The notes beneath the pieces are model-generated. The model saw only the letters and a list, made by a program, of their open reading frames with translations, was not told where the DNA came from and did not search any database. Made by a program: the position numbers and the translations under genes. Source: Prionace glauca (lineage: Eukaryota > Chordata > Chondrichthyes > Carcharhiniformes > Carcharhinidae). Taken from it: a DNA stretch of 64,000 nucleotides. The stretch is from the NCBI GenBank assembly GCA_037974335.1, contig CM075732.1, positions 100,027,789 to 100,091,788 of the forward strand, written 5' to 3'. Below, piece after piece: positions 46,291-58,204 of this stretch; positions within the stretch are counted from its first letter, which is position 1, and the number at the start of each line of letters is the position of its first letter.

Positions 46291-46500
46291 ACAGGACATT
46301 CCAAAGATGAGAAGGTTACGTGGATTAATCAAGATAAATTGCCCCTTCGTGTTCAATGATGTATCGGTTAGATGTGTATGATTGGCCATGGTAAATGCAC
46401 AGGGTTACAGGAACAGAGCTGATAGAAGCGCATGGGATGTTCTTTCAGACTCGATGGGTTGAATGGCCTCTTTTTGCACTGGAGGGATTCTAAGGTTCTA
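46290..46500 (+). mobile_element. tRNA-headed SINE, tail part
   Basis: Core-to-tail portion with AAATTGCCCCTTCGTGTTCA, ATTGGCCATGGTAAATGCAC and CTCGATGGGTTGAATGGCC; the tRNA head is missing. Confidence 0.6.
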
Positions 46501-46889
46501 AATCAGCTGCTTTTCCTGAACTTTGGTGAAATGGAATAGAAACATACCTTTAAGGTCACTGTATATAGACTCAGGTCTTTGCTGTAATGCCTAACAGAAA
46601 ATAGAGACATATTAGAGATTGTGATCTAGTAACATGTGTACAATGAGAAGCTTATTTGGTATATTTTTACGTTCTAATAACATTCCCTTCAAGGTGACAG
46701 TAATTTATTTGACTCTATTTGGATGGACAGCTTCCCAAATTCCTATGTGTTGGCTCAGCGGAAGCAAGCTTGAATTTGAGGCTGATTGTGGCTTCAAACC
46801 CCAGTCTCGAGATTGGATTCGATAACCCAGGCTGCCTTTTCTGTGCAGTACCGAGGGAGTGCTGCAGTGTCAGAAGGGCAGTCTTTTGG

Positions 46890-47160
46890 ACGAGGTGTTA
46901 GACCGAGGCCCTCTGTCAGGTGGATGTGCTGAATCTCTCAGCACGACTTTGAAGCAATGCCCTCACTCAAAGGGTTGTGAATCTTTGGAACTCGCTCCCC
47001 CAGAGGGTATGGGTGCTCCATCGATGAGAGAATTGAAGGCTGGGATGGACAGATTTTGGGTCTCTCTGGGAATTAAGTGGTTTGAGGAATGGCTGGGACA
47101 GTGGATGTGAGGGGGAAGATTGGCCTTGGTTGTGTTGACTTGTGGAGCAGGCTGGAGGGG
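46890..47160 (+). mobile_element. CR1/L2-like fragment
   Basis: Reads like RVVNLWNSLPQRVWVLHR-EFEGWDGQILG (decayed), similar to the fragment at 3560-3800. Confidence 0.5.
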
Positions 47161-48240
47161 GCGCAGTGAATCCTCACCCCATATTTATGATTTAATATTC
47201 TAAAAGCAGCAGCGCTCTCCCTGTGTTCTTGCTGTGTTCCAATTGTTTCCTTTCTATCCTAAACAGCAATGACTGCACATCCAAAGCTCTTCACTCGGTG
47301 TAAAGGATTTTGAGGTGTTTGGAGGTTGTGAGAGGAGGAATATTAATGGAGGGTTCTCACTCTCTCTGAGAATTGTGGGACACAGAGAGTGGCCACAGCT
47401 TTGTGAGGTTGGCAGTGATCATGGAGACAGGGGATTGGGAGTGAGAGCAGAGTCTGTGCTGCTCCAGGGGGAGATAATGAGGTTTGTCCCTGTGGTTTGG
47501 GGAGGAGGGGGTGATGGTGCGAGGCTGGGATTGGACAGGAATGAGATTGGAAAGTGGAGACAGCAATTCACCAGCACACTCAGCCAATGAGAATCCAGTG
47601 GGAAGTCCAACATGATTGGATATTTGTTCAGTCACCCAGCCCATTCCCATTGCTTGTGATTGGTGGATAGACTTGTCAATACAATACTTGGGGCCAATGA
47701 GATCGCAGAAAGCGGAAAACTTTGAGCATGTGGTGAATGTTGATCCTCAGACACATCCCAGTGCATTGTGGGGAGAGATATTTACCATGTACGTTGAGTC
47801 CAAGTCTGCTGGAGAATCTTCCAATTTCTGTAACAAGATGTAAACTGTAAAGATTAGATCAAGGAGTTATTGTAAAAATGGGAAAGTAATAAATCCTAAT
47901 GGCAAAGGGTCAGGAATTATAATCTGGACATTTATATTTCCATGAATCTGTTGATTTCTAAAACACTTTAATTCAGCAAGTGGTTAAGTCCATGTGGTGA
48001 CTGTCCCTTTAAAGGGAACACAGCAGCAGAGGGTCACCTGCCTTGAGGGACTGATTGAGACAGAGAGTGGGTCATCACCCCATGGGCTGGAGTCCTACCT
48101 TACACAGAGACAGTCTGACGATGTGTAGGGACTGGGACAGCCGGGGGATTGTCGGTCTCTGCACAGTGTTTCCGAATGAATAAACTCCCTTTGTCTTCCT
48201 GTCAAAGTCTGTAACGTGCATCATTACAGTTCATTACAAA
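47160..48240. other. Intergenic, nothing recognised
   Basis: Short open frames only; no repeat family or gene signature identified. Confidence 0.35.
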
Positions 48241-48900
48241 CACAACCTCTCACAGAAACTTTCCAGTGCAGGCAGAGGCTCTTCAGCCCATCGGGTCTGT
48301 ACTGACTCTCTGGTGGAGAATTCTACCCAGTCCTACTCCCTGCCTTATCCTCACAGCCTTGAACATTCTTTCTTTACAGATATCAATCTCATTCCCTTTC
48401 CAATACCTCGATCCAACCTGCCTCCATCTCCCTGGTGCTGAGCTGGAATTCTGAATCGCCACAATCCCTGTGGTTCTCTGTTAGAGAGAGTGAGAGGGTG
48501 ATCTGTGAGGAGGATGCAGAGATAATAGCAAGTGTCCCACTTGCCTTTTTAACTCTCCTATTCACTTGTTCTGTCACCTTCAGGGATCTGTGAGTCAGTG
48601 CTCCAAAATCCAGCTGTCCCTCTGAGCTTCCAGTGTCCTGCCATTCATTAATGCTGGCCTAACCAGTGACACCCACATCCCGTGAAAGCAATCTCATCTC
48701 TCTTTCACACATCTCCAATTCTCACTTTGATACAACGGGAGGGAGAGCCTTCCCTATACTGAGGGTGCATTGTGGGTCGGAATGGAGTTCCTCGAGAGAA
48801 GCAGAGGTCAGGCAGGAGCCTGGAGAAGGAGAGAGTACAGGTGAATCTGACCAACCTATTCCCAATAGTTCCTCATGAGTGAGGGGGGTGTCTCTGCATG
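48240..48900 (-). mobile_element. Old LINE/SINE fragments, reverse orientation
   Basis: 48245-48440 resembles the reverse of a SINE/LINE 3' end (CAGCCCATCGGGTCTGTACT). 48490-48660 resembles a reverse-strand RT-core fragment (DRSLKVTEQVNRRVKKASGT). Borders uncertain. Confidence 0.4.
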
Positions 48901-48904
48901 ATGG

Positions 48905-49350
48905 GGCGTGTGTGTGTGTGTGTGTGTGTCATTGAGTCATAGAAGTTTACAGCATGGAATCAGGCCCTTTGCCTTAACGTGTCCAAACTACGCAGTTTTT
49001 ACCACGGAACTAGTCCCAATTGTCTTTGTTTAGCCCAATCCCTCTATCCCCATCTGACCTATCGTGGAGTTGCCGGCGTTGGACTGGAGTGAGGGTGCGT
49101 GTGTGTGTGTGAGTGGGTTGTTTATGTGAGGGGGTGCATGTGCATGGGTGTGAGCGTAGAGTGTGTGTGAGGCTTTGTTTGAGGGTGTGTGTGAGGGTGT
49201 AAGTGGAGGTTTGTGTGTGGGTTTGATGAAGTTGTATGTGAGTGTATATGTGTGTGTGTGTGTGTGTGTGAAGGGGTGTGTGTGAAGGGGAGTGTGAGGG
49301 GAAGCCTAAAGGGGTGTGTGTGTGAGGAGGTGTGTATGTGGTGGAATGGG
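48905..49350. repeat. TG-rich microsatellite region
   Basis: A (TG)n run at 48908-48929. From about 49095 to 49350 there is a degenerate GTGTG/GAGGG repeat on the plus strand. 49065-49090 holds a short piece of Penelope-like head (TTGCCGGCGTTGGACTGG). Confidence 0.75.
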
Positions 49351-49988
49351 AACATTCCTCCCCAGGTTGAAGTTAACTTTCGGAGTTAATGATAACTCGA
49401 GTTTCCTGCAGTTTCTTCGGAAATTGGTTCACACAAACCAAAGGATTTGGAAAAGGTGCCGCCACATTCTTCAAAAAGAATTGAAAAGTGCTTCTGCTGA
49501 CAGACAGGTGGTGTGGGGAACTCAGTGCAGGTTGTTCTCACTCTCCTGTCTGGAACACTGCAATGATTTGTCATTCTTACAGTAATATGGATGGTGCTCC
49601 TGTGGAATACAATGTGCTGCCTATTTTGGAAGCAGTTTGCAAAGCTGAAGTATGAAAAATACAGTAAAACACAACAGCTGGACGATATTTCCTTACCAAG
49701 GCAGAAGAAGCTGCTCCTCGTTTGCTGCGCTGGGTTTGATCTAAAAGGAAACACAACGCTGTTACTTCCCAATAGATCCACGGAAAGATGGAGCTTTTTA
49801 AACTTGGAATGAGAGCGATTGAAAAATGCCCGTGTCACCTTGGGCAGTTTTCTCAGAGTGAAGCTAATGGGGGAGATGGGGATTATTCTCCATCAGCTGT
49901 AATGTCTTCAAAAACTCATCATCCAAATCAGAATCTCACACAACAGGAGGAGGCCATTCTCCCCATTCAGCCTGTACTAGCTCATTAA
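49350..49988. other. Intergenic downstream of gene B, nothing recognised
   Basis: Two overlapping open frames (49591-49812 plus; 49838-49386 minus) lack domain features; no repeat assigned. Confidence 0.35.
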
Positions 49989-49989
49989 T

Positions 49990-51830
49990 AGAACATAGAA
50001 CATAGAACATTACAGCACAAACAGGCCCTTCGGCCCTCGAGTTGCGCCGATCACATCAACCCCACCAATCTATACACCTATCTATAACCCCCAATCCCAT
50101 TAAACCCCAAATACTCATCCAGAAGTCTTTTAAAAGACCCCAGCGAGTTCGCCTCCACCATCGATGACGGCAGCCGATTCCATTCACTCACCACCCTCTG
50201 AGTGAAAAACTTACCCCTAACATCACTTCTGTACTTCCCTCCCCGCACCTTAAATCTGTGTCCTCTCGTAGCGACCATTTCAACCCGGGGAAATAGCCTC
50301 TGAGAGTCCACCCTATCTATTCCTCTCAACATTTTATAAACTTCTATCAGGTCGCCTCTCAACCTTTGCCTCTCCAGGGAAAAGAGTCCCAGCTCCCTCA
50401 ACCTATCTTCATAAGGCATGCCTCCCAGTCCAGGCAACATCCTTGTAAATCTCCTCTGCACCCTTTCAATAGCTTCTACGTCTTTCCTATAGTGAGGCGA
50501 CCAGAACTGCGCACAGTACTCCAAATGAGGCCTGACAAGGGTCCTGTAAAGTTGCAGCATTACCTCCCGACTCCTAAACTCAATCCCTCGATTAATGAAG
50601 GCCAGTACATCATACGCCTTCTTGACCACCTCCTCCACCTGCGAGGCCGATTTAAGAGTCCTGTGGACCTGGACCCCGAGATCCTTCTGCTCTTCAACGC
50701 TACTAAGACTCCTGCCCTTGATAGTGTGCTCGTTCATCCCGTTGGTTCTGCCGAAATGGACGACTACACATTTATCCGCGTTGAAGTCCATCTGCCACTT
50801 CTCCGCCCATTCCTGCATCCTATCTATGTCCTGCTGCAACTTTTGACATCCTTCCAGACCATCCACAACAACACCGACCTTCGTGTCATCAGCGAACTTG
50901 CTAACCCATCCCTCCACTTCCTCATCCAGGTCATTTATGAAAATGACAAACAGCAAGGGTCCCAGAACAGATCCCTGGGGCACCCCAGTGGTGACTGACC
51001 TCCATTCCGAAAAAGACCCATCCACAGCCACTCTCTGCCTTCTGCAGGCAAGCCAGTTCTGGATCCACAAGGCCAAAGGCCCTTGGATCCCATGCCCTCT
51101 CACCTTCTCAAGAAGTCTTGCATGGGGGACCTTGTCAAACGCCTTGCTGAAGTCCATGTACACCACGTCCACGGCACTTCCTTCGTCAATGTGTTCAGTC
51201 ACATTATCGAAGAACTCAACTAGGCTCGTAAGGCACGACCTGCCCTTGACAAATCCATGCTGACTATTCCTGATCATGTCAAACCTCTCCAAATGCTCGT
51301 AAATCTTGTCCCTCAGAAGCCTCTCCATCAGCTTACCAACCACTGAGGTCAGACTCACCGGGCGGTAATTTCCCGGGCTATCTCTGTTCCCTTTCTTGAA
51401 AATAGGGACTACATCCGCAATCCTCCAATCTTCCGGAACCTCTCCCGTCTCCATTGACGACGCAAAGATCATCGCCAGGGGCTCTGCAATCACTTCCCTC
51501 GCCTCCCACAGTATCCTGGGGTACAACCCATCTGGTCCCGGCGACTTATCTATTTTGATAGAATTCAAAAGTTCTAACACATCCTCCTCCTTAATGTCCA
51601 CGTACTCAATCTTTTCCATCTGCTGCAAGTCCATAGCAAGATCTCCCAAATCAGCTTCCACTGTGAATACTGAGGCAAAGTACTCATTAAGCACCTCCGC
51701 CATTTCTTCTGGTTCCACACAGACCTTTCCCCCTCCACCTTTTATAGGTCCTATCCTTTCCCTTCTCACCCTTTTAATAGAGCCATTGTGCTTCATCCCA
51801 CATTCCTGCTTTTTATCCACAATCCTGGAA
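49990..51830 (-). mobile_element. LINE A (CR1 clade), 5'-truncated copy with open reverse transcriptase
   Basis: An open frame of 580 codons (51820-50078) covers the RT: SPGPDG, the YMDFSKAFDKVPH block, TGVPQGSVLGPLLF and the catalytic FADD, then the thumb and the CR1 C-terminal domain (FTQRVVSEWNRLPSS). The endonuclease and ORF1 are missing because of 5' truncation. The 3' end, on the plus strand, starts with AGAACATAGAACATAGAAC repeats, the TTCTATG tail typical of CR1. The frame is intact, which points to a young insertion, but a truncated copy should not move by itself. Confidence 0.9.
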
Positions 51831-52073
51831 ATTCCTCATCCTCCAGCATTTGTCCATCTCTCTTTTCCCATTATTTCTGGAATCAGCTTCCACCACATTC
51901 CCAGCTCGAGTATTCCACATCCTGACAACTCTCATTTCTCCCCATCCGTCCTCTAGATCTTTACCCAGTGATTTGAAATCGATGATCGCTGGTTACTGAT
52001 CCGTTCACCAGAGGGAATAGATTTTCTCTCTATCAAAACCTCACCATCTTTAAACTCTTTACTGGGTCAGATC
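51831..52073 (-). mobile_element. Old CR1-like 3' fragment (gene B copy)
   Basis: Duplicate of 1278-1520 downstream of gene B. Confidence 0.45.
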
Positions 52074-52279
52074 TGAACCTTCTCTATCCCGAGCAATCCC
52101 TCTGTGAAAGGACAAAGTGCTCCATCTACAAAGGCATGATCACTACATGCTGGTGACACAGAGGAGGCTGTTCCTTTCTGGAAGTTTCTATCTCTTTGGA
52201 GCCACTGGCTGCAGCATTGCCAGACTGAGGGGTTGTTTCACAGTGCAGCGACAAGGCTGGGGGCAGTCTCCTGCCATCT

Positions 52280-52284
52280 TCATT
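52280..52284 (-). CDS. Gene B possible terminal coding exon and stop
   Basis: Same arrangement as gene A: after a CTACAG| acceptor, the carried-over phase gives lysine then TGA. This would end the tail right after NPVYATVDK. An acceptor a few bases downstream with a longer frame is an alternative. Confidence 0.35.
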
Positions 52285-52457
52285 CTGTAGGATGTAGATT
52301 TACAACCTTTAACAGGAAATTCTGTCAGTCAGACAATGAATTGGTCAAATTATTAGCAAGTTAATTACATCACAAAACTGTCAACATCAAAGGGACATCT
52401 GGGATTGAGGGTAATTCCTGCCAAACTTTGCAATAATGATTGAATTAGTTTACTTAC

Positions 52458-52501
52458 TATCCACTGTTGCGTACACAGGGTTCTGGTCTCCATCAGGATC
52501 C
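52458..52501 (-). CDS. Gene B cytoplasmic tail exon with NPVYATVD
   Basis: 44-base exon, acceptor CTTTAG| and donor A|GTAAGT. It encodes RDPDGDQNPVYATVD. The tyrosine is in Y-x-x-V context with proline at the -2 position. The clean splice sites and preserved frame in both paralogues support a real coding exon despite its size. Confidence 0.68.
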
Positions 52502-53082
52502 CTAAAGAAATGCCACACATTAGCTTCATTGAGGCTTTACCACAGAACAGCGCTGTAATATTCACACTCTGGGTGGAGATACTGTTTAGATTTTTCAACA
52601 TGGATTTCCCATCTGAGTTTTTTATGGAAGATTTCACGGATGAACAAGATCGATCGATTCATTCCCTAAATAAACAGAACTTGCTCTAGCAATAACACAA
52701 AGAATTTGACCAAAATCAGAAGGCATGCTGGGAAGCTTGATCAGGATGGGTAAATATGATTGGATTGTTTCCTTGTGGGGAGGGTAAAGGGTGAAGTAGG
52801 CTGCTTACACAGAGTGTCCATTCGAACTGTTCTCACTTGGTCTGAGCATCATGAGGGACTGTGCAGCGAGTGAGACACAGGCATGAAACCAGCGCTCTGA
52901 TCGAGTTCATTAGGTGGGCTCGGTGGGGAATTATCCAGCACTTATATCCTGAGGGTGATGTTTCGTACTTTAACTGTTCAAACCTTCCTGACTCTCAGCA
53001 GCAGTAAGGTGCCTGTTGGTCAGTGCTGGGGTCAGTGTGATGCTGTGACAGTTGGACATGACTGGCACCAGTTGAGTATCTG

Positions 53083-53433
53083 GACATGAGGATCAGAGGG
53101 TTAGATAGGGTGGACAGTGAGAGCCTTTTTCCTCAGATGGTGATGGCTAACACGAGGGGACATAGCTTTAAATTGAGGGGTGGTAATTATAGGACGGATG
53201 TCAGAGGTAGGTTCTTTACTCAGAGGGTAGTAAGGGTGTGGAATGCCCTGCCTGCAGCGGTTGTGGACTCACCAACTTTAAGGGCATTCAAATGGTCAGT
53301 GGATAGGCATATGGATAACATTGGAATAGTTTAGGTTAGAGGGTCATTGGATATATTCCACTGGTCGGTGCATCATCGAGGGCCAAAGGGCCTGTACTGC
53401 GCTGTTATGTTCTATGTTCTGTGTTCTATGTTC
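53083..53433 (+). mobile_element. CR1-type LINE 3' end in gene B TM-tail intron
   Basis: Same insertion as 2530-2880, inherited through the gene duplication. Confidence 0.8.
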
Positions 53434-53572
53434 TGTGTGTGGCTCTCATCAGTAGCAGGTCACTCCCCGTGAACTGTACGCTACAAGGGAAAACTCCTCA
53501 CGAAAAGCAGCAAGTTATAAAATAGTGCCCCTGACCAGTTACAGCAACAGACACAAGATGAATCATATTTAC

Positions 53573-53723
53573 CTTGGTGTGGAGTTCCTTGCTGAACAGA
53601 ACCTCTTTTTCACAAGATAACCCGTGAGCAGAGCAACGCAGAACAAGACAACCAAGGACAGAATGATAGCCAGGATTAACAAAACGGGATCTGAAATCCA
53701 GGGATTATTGTAGGATGACTCTT
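53573..53723 (-). CDS. Gene B transmembrane exon
   Basis: Duplicate of the gene A exon: stalk ESSYNNPWISDP, an uncharged hydrophobic helix, then KKRFC and a short juxtamembrane stretch. It enters in phase 1 and leaves in phase 2, as required by Vc and the tail exon. The upstream intron from Vc is about 2.6 kb and contains LINE debris and a 59-base tandem repeat. Confidence 0.8.
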
Positions 53724-54112
53724 CTGTAAAATATCAGAATGTTACACACACTACAGCTTCAGTTTGAGTAATGTACATCGACCGGAATGGAAATAAAATC
53801 AGACAGAACCTGTTTCCGTCAGTTTCTGCTGAACACATTCGGGTAAAATTGTCCCTTTCAAACGGGGCAAGTTAACAGCCTGGAATGAAAGGCCAGTGCC
53901 ACAGAATGGCTTCTTCCTCTAACATTGTTGCCTTTTTTTATGGATCTGAAACAAGTCCAAAGATCAGTCGTACAGCAGGGCAGAGACCCCTGATCCAATG
54001 GCAGTTTGCACCAATACCAAAGAATCGCAGGGGAACATTCAAAAAAATCCCAGAACTTCCAAACTCTTGTTTGTGTGAAGTTGGGAGGATGAGGAATGAT
54101 CCCCTGCCTGTC

Positions 54113-55270
54113 CACACTCACCAAACCTCACTCACTCAGCAACCATCTCTCCAGTGCTGCACCCAGAGGGATGTGGATGCTCCATTGTTAAATACATTTA
54201 AGGCTGGAATAGAGAGATTTTGCTCTGTCGGGGAATTCAGAGATACGGTGACAGAGAGATGGGGTTTAACTGGAGTTGGCAGACGCACCTCTGCAATTTC
54301 AACCCCAGGAATTAAACTTGAAGTTGGGCACATTTCTTCCATCGACAATGTGCTGAAGTTAGTATTGATTTGGAACCGACATTGTCTGTCTAAAATATAA
54401 CAAAAGGATGCTGATGATATCTAAAGGTCGATGTCATGAAAAAAAGGCCCAGATAGAGTGGACATGGAGAGGATGTTTCTACTGGTGGGAGAGACTGGAA
54501 CTCAAGGGCACAACCTCAGAGTGAAGGAACACTCCTTTAAAACTGAGATGAGAAGGAATTTCTTCAGCCAGAGAGTGGGGAATCTGTGGAACTCATTGCC
54601 ACACAGGGTTGTGGAGGCCAGGTCATTGAGTGTCTTTAACACAGAAATAGACAGGTTTTTGATCAGTAAGGGGGTCAGGGGATGTGGGGAGAAGGCCGGA
54701 GAATGGGGATAAAATCCCATCAGCCATGATTAAATGGGAAAGCAGACTCGATGGGCCAAATGGACTAATTCTACTCCTATATCTTATGGTCTGATGTTCG
54801 TATGGTGAGGAGGCAGACAGGGAGCAGATAAAGTTCAACACGGAGAAATGTGAGGAGATACATGTCAGTGGGAAGAACATAAAGAGACAATGTAAATAAG
54901 GGTTACAAATCTAAAGGGGACGCAGAAACAGAGGCAGCTGAGTGTGTGAATGTGTAATTCATTGAAGCTGACAAGACAGGTGGAGAGAGCAGTTAATAAA
55001 GCACACAGTCTCCTGGGCTTTGGAGAAGGATTGTAGAAATTAGGACTGATTTCCATGGGGGAGAGAAGGTGGAGAGGAGATTTGACACATATTCAAAACC
55101 ATTGGAGATCTGAGAAGAGATTGGGAGAAACTGTTCACGTTGTGAAAGGTTCGAGAACCACAGAGAATCAAAATAAAGTAATTTATCACAGTGAAATTAA
55201 GAAAAAAACATTTTCACACAGCGAGTGGTGAGGATCTGGAATGTACTGTCTGAGAGTGTGGTGGAGACAG
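54113..55270 (+). mobile_element. Cluster of decayed CR1/L2-like fragments upstream of gene B TM exon
   Basis: Counterpart of 3560-4530. It continues further (to about 55270) because gene B lacks the LINE B insertion found at 4531 in gene A. The last part reads like the FTQR(V)V-W-ALPESVVE region of a LINE. Confidence 0.6.
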
Positions 55271-55271
55271 G

Positions 55272-55645
55272 TTCAGCAAGAAGTCTGACAAAACCAGGTT
55301 AAAGTCCAACAGGTTTATTTAGTTGCAGAAGCCACTAGTTTTCGGAACGCTGCTCCTTTATCAGGGAACTGGGAGATCTGTTCACAAACAGGACAGATAA
55401 AGACACAAACTCAATTTTCAAAAGAATGTTTGGAATGCAAGTCACTGGCTGTGTGAATCTGTCTCCATGTCTCACATTCCAACCATTAATTTGTAAATTG
55501 AGTTTGTGTTTTTATGTCCCCTGTTTGTGAACAGGACACCCACTTATCTGATGATGGAGCAGCGCTCCAAAAGCTAATGCTTGAGCGATCAAATAAACCT
55601 GTTGGACATTACCCTGGTGTTGTCAGAGTTCTTACTATGTTTACC
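55272..55645. mobile_element. Penelope-like ends in head-to-head (hairpin) arrangement
   Basis: The left half is the reverse complement of the right half of a Penelope-type 3' end. CAACAGGTTTATTTAG at the left pairs with AAATAAACCTGTTGG at the right, and TGTTCACAAACAGGACA with its complement near 55525. A spacer of about 100 bases separates them. It lies inside the decayed LINE that also contains the 59-base tandem repeat. Confidence 0.65.
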
Positions 55646-55685
55646 CCAGTCCAACGACAGCATCTCCACATCATGGAGACAGATT

Positions 55686-56039
55686 CACACAGCGAGTGGT
55701 CAGGCTCTGGAATGTACTGTCTGAGAGTGTGGTGGAGACAGATTCACACAGCGAGTGGTTAGGATCTGGAATGTACTGTCTGAGAGTGTGGTGGAGACAG
55801 ATTCACACAGTGAGTGGTTAGGATCTGGAATGTACTGTCTGAGAGTGTGTTGGAGACAGATTCACACAGCGAGTGGTTCGGGTCTGGAATGTACTGTCTG
55901 AGAGTGTGGTGGAGACAGATTCACACAGCGAGTGGTTCGGGTCTGGAATGTACTGTCTGAGAGTGTGGTGGAGACAGATTCACACAGCGAGTGGTTAGGG
56001 TCTGGAATGTACTGTCTGAGAGTGTGGTGGAGACAGGTT
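55686..56039. repeat. 59-base tandem repeat, six copies
   Basis: The unit starts CACACAGCGAGTGGTTAGG and ends GTGGTGGAGACAGATT; copies begin at 55686, 55745, 55804, 55863, 55922 and 55981. The unit is a piece of CR1-type C-terminal coding sequence. Gene A has only one copy at the same place (about 6285-6345). Confidence 0.9.
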
Positions 56040-56346
56040 CAATTGAAGCATTCAAAATGGAATGAGAATGTTATCTGAAGTGGGGAAATGTTCAGGGTTC
56101 CAGGGAGCAGGCAGGGGAATGGCGCTAGGTGAGTTGAGCATTCAGAGTGATGGTGAGGACATGATGGGCCAAATGGTCTCCTCTGCCATTCTGTAATTCA
56201 GTTTCTCACTCATGTCCCTCCAGGCCTGACTCCTGAACCAGCCCAACCTAATTCAATCACTGGAATGAAGGCCTGGATGAGCACTCTGCCATTCTGTCTG
56301 CTTCCTTCCATTCCAGGCACACACCAGTCACTCAGCATTGACTTAC

Positions 56347-56694
56347 CAGTGACACTGAGCTGGGTCCCTGCTCCATGGATGTAGCTCCACACACTACATC
56401 TGTACACAGCTGTATCATTGAGGGTCACATTCACAATGGTCAGAATGTAGCTGTTGCTGCCGACATTCCGGGAAGGCTGGAAACGGTGGTGGGAATCCCG
56501 GGACTTGGTAATGGTGCCATTCACAAACTGGCTGATCAGCCACTCAGTGTGGTAGCCAGCTCTCTGGTAATGCCAGTGGACATCAGTGTCAATCACACTG
56601 GCATTGTACATGGCACATTGTAAGTCGACAGCCTGACCCTCTGGCACCTTGCTGACTGTTGGATACTGCATGAGGACTGGGTCAGACAATGGAG
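56347..56694 (-). CDS. Gene B V-set exon Vc (membrane-proximal)
   Basis: Phase 1-1 exon of 348 bases with acceptor ATTAACAG| and donor G|GTAAGT. It encodes a more divergent V-set domain with VDLQCAMYNASVIDTD, HWHYQRAGYHTEW, LNDTAVYRC and a J-like strand HGAGTQLSV. Possible N-glycosylation sites are NAS, NGT, NVT and NDT. It starts APLSDPVLMQYPTVSKV rather than VNVPVLIQSPSVERV, so it is an older branch of the same V family. It lacks the minisatellite next to its acceptor. Only about 20 bases of its counterpart survive in gene A, so this domain distinguishes the two receptors. Confidence 0.78.
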
Positions 56695-56699
56695 CTGTT

Positions 56700-57565
56700 A
56701 ATATTGAGAAAGAAACATCATAGAACTTGAAATGCAACATTTTAGAAATCTTCTTCTGGTTACAGTAATGATTTACAGAGAATTCTCTCAATCTCCCAAC
56801 ATGGAAATTGTTGTTTGCAACGAGGGAGGGAATGAGGGGACAAAAGGGGATCTGCTGAATGTTCTAGAATGTGCTGATATTATCCATTCAGTGCACATTC
56901 CCACCCACAGAAAACAAACTATCGAACGGATAAACTTCACAATCTTCACAGCTGATTATCGGAAGAACTCAAATGATTGTTTAAAAAGATGAATAAAAGG
57001 GGAAAGTAAAGGAATAAAGTTTAAAATTTCCTGTATAATAATTACAGCGTGACCACACACAGGCTGATTTACTGCTGCTAATCCTCTTCTTTACCCCATC
57101 CTATCAATCTGGCCTGGATTTTCCCCTTCTGGGATTGTTGGGAATTGGTAAAAAGAGTCACAGGATCTGGAAATTATCCCTCCATTATCGACCTGTCCTG
57201 CCCCCTTCAGCGATCTGTGGAAATTCATTCCAAGATCCCACTCTTCTTTATAACCCTCAAGCCTCCTCCATGCTCCATCATATCCCTCCAGATCCTCATG
57301 CTTACTGCAACTCCATGTCCCTTCCATTGCCCCATGCATGCTCCACACCCACTCTCCCAGTATTCTCCACGCATAGAAGCAATGTGCTACAAGCACATCT
57401 GGGAAATCATTGAAATGTTTCTGAAACTGACACAATGAGCAAAGAGGCTTTGAAATTCTGCTTCGGAAAAAAAATTCATCTTACAACGTCAGAAAAGTGT
57501 CAAATAAATATTGGCATTCGTGATGTCAACGGGTGAAGTTTTATTCAAAGGATTATTGAAGTTTT
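56700..57565. other. Gene B Vb-Vc intron segment, lost from gene A
   Basis: No repeat recognised. A pair of overlapping frames at 57135-57438 has no domain. The counterpart in gene A is replaced by the Penelope-like element. Confidence 0.5.
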
Positions 57566-57567
57566 AT

Positions 57568-57896
57568 TTAAAGGTTAGTAGGACTAGGGGGCACAGCCTC
57601 AAGATAAAGGGGAGGCGGTTTAGAACGGAGTTGAGGAGGAACTTCTTCACTCAAAGGGTGGTGAATCTCTGGAATTCTCTGCCCGTTGAAGTGTGGGAGG
57701 CTACCTCGCTAAATATTTTTAAGACGCGGGTTGATGCTTTTTTGATAAGAGAGGGGATTAAGGGTTATGGGGAGAGGGCGGGAATGTGGAACTGAGCCAC
57801 AACAGATCAGCCATGATCTTATTGAATGGCGGGGCAGGCTCGAAGGGCTAGATGGCCTACTCCTGCTCCTATTTCTTATGTTCTTATGTTCTTATT
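57568..57896 (+). mobile_element. LINE B 3' end in gene B Vb-Vc intron
   Basis: Short CR1 3' piece (SRTRGHSLKIKGRRFRTEL, FFTQRVVNLWNSLPVEV) and TTCTTATG tail. It lies in the segment missing from gene A, so its presence or absence there cannot be judged. Confidence 0.82.
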
Positions 57897-58204
57897 CCTT
57901 TTAAGGTGTCTTAACTGTGTTCAAGTATACAAACAAGCATTAAAAAACCACAAAGGAAGAAACTTCTTGAAGCTACCGAAATGCCTGACATAAATAGGAG
58001 CACTTTGCTTCAAACGCTGTTAATACTATCGAATTGACTAGCTCCATAGTCAGTTTGGAATTCAGCCAAGCATTCATAATCGGTCAATCTGATACTCCAT
58101 CAACAGTAGCATATTGAACAGATAGCCAGACAGTAGTTTCTGGAGATGAAATGGCCTGGCACTTGGTTCTACTCCTTCTACAGATCCCAGCCTCAATTCT
58201 CTTT

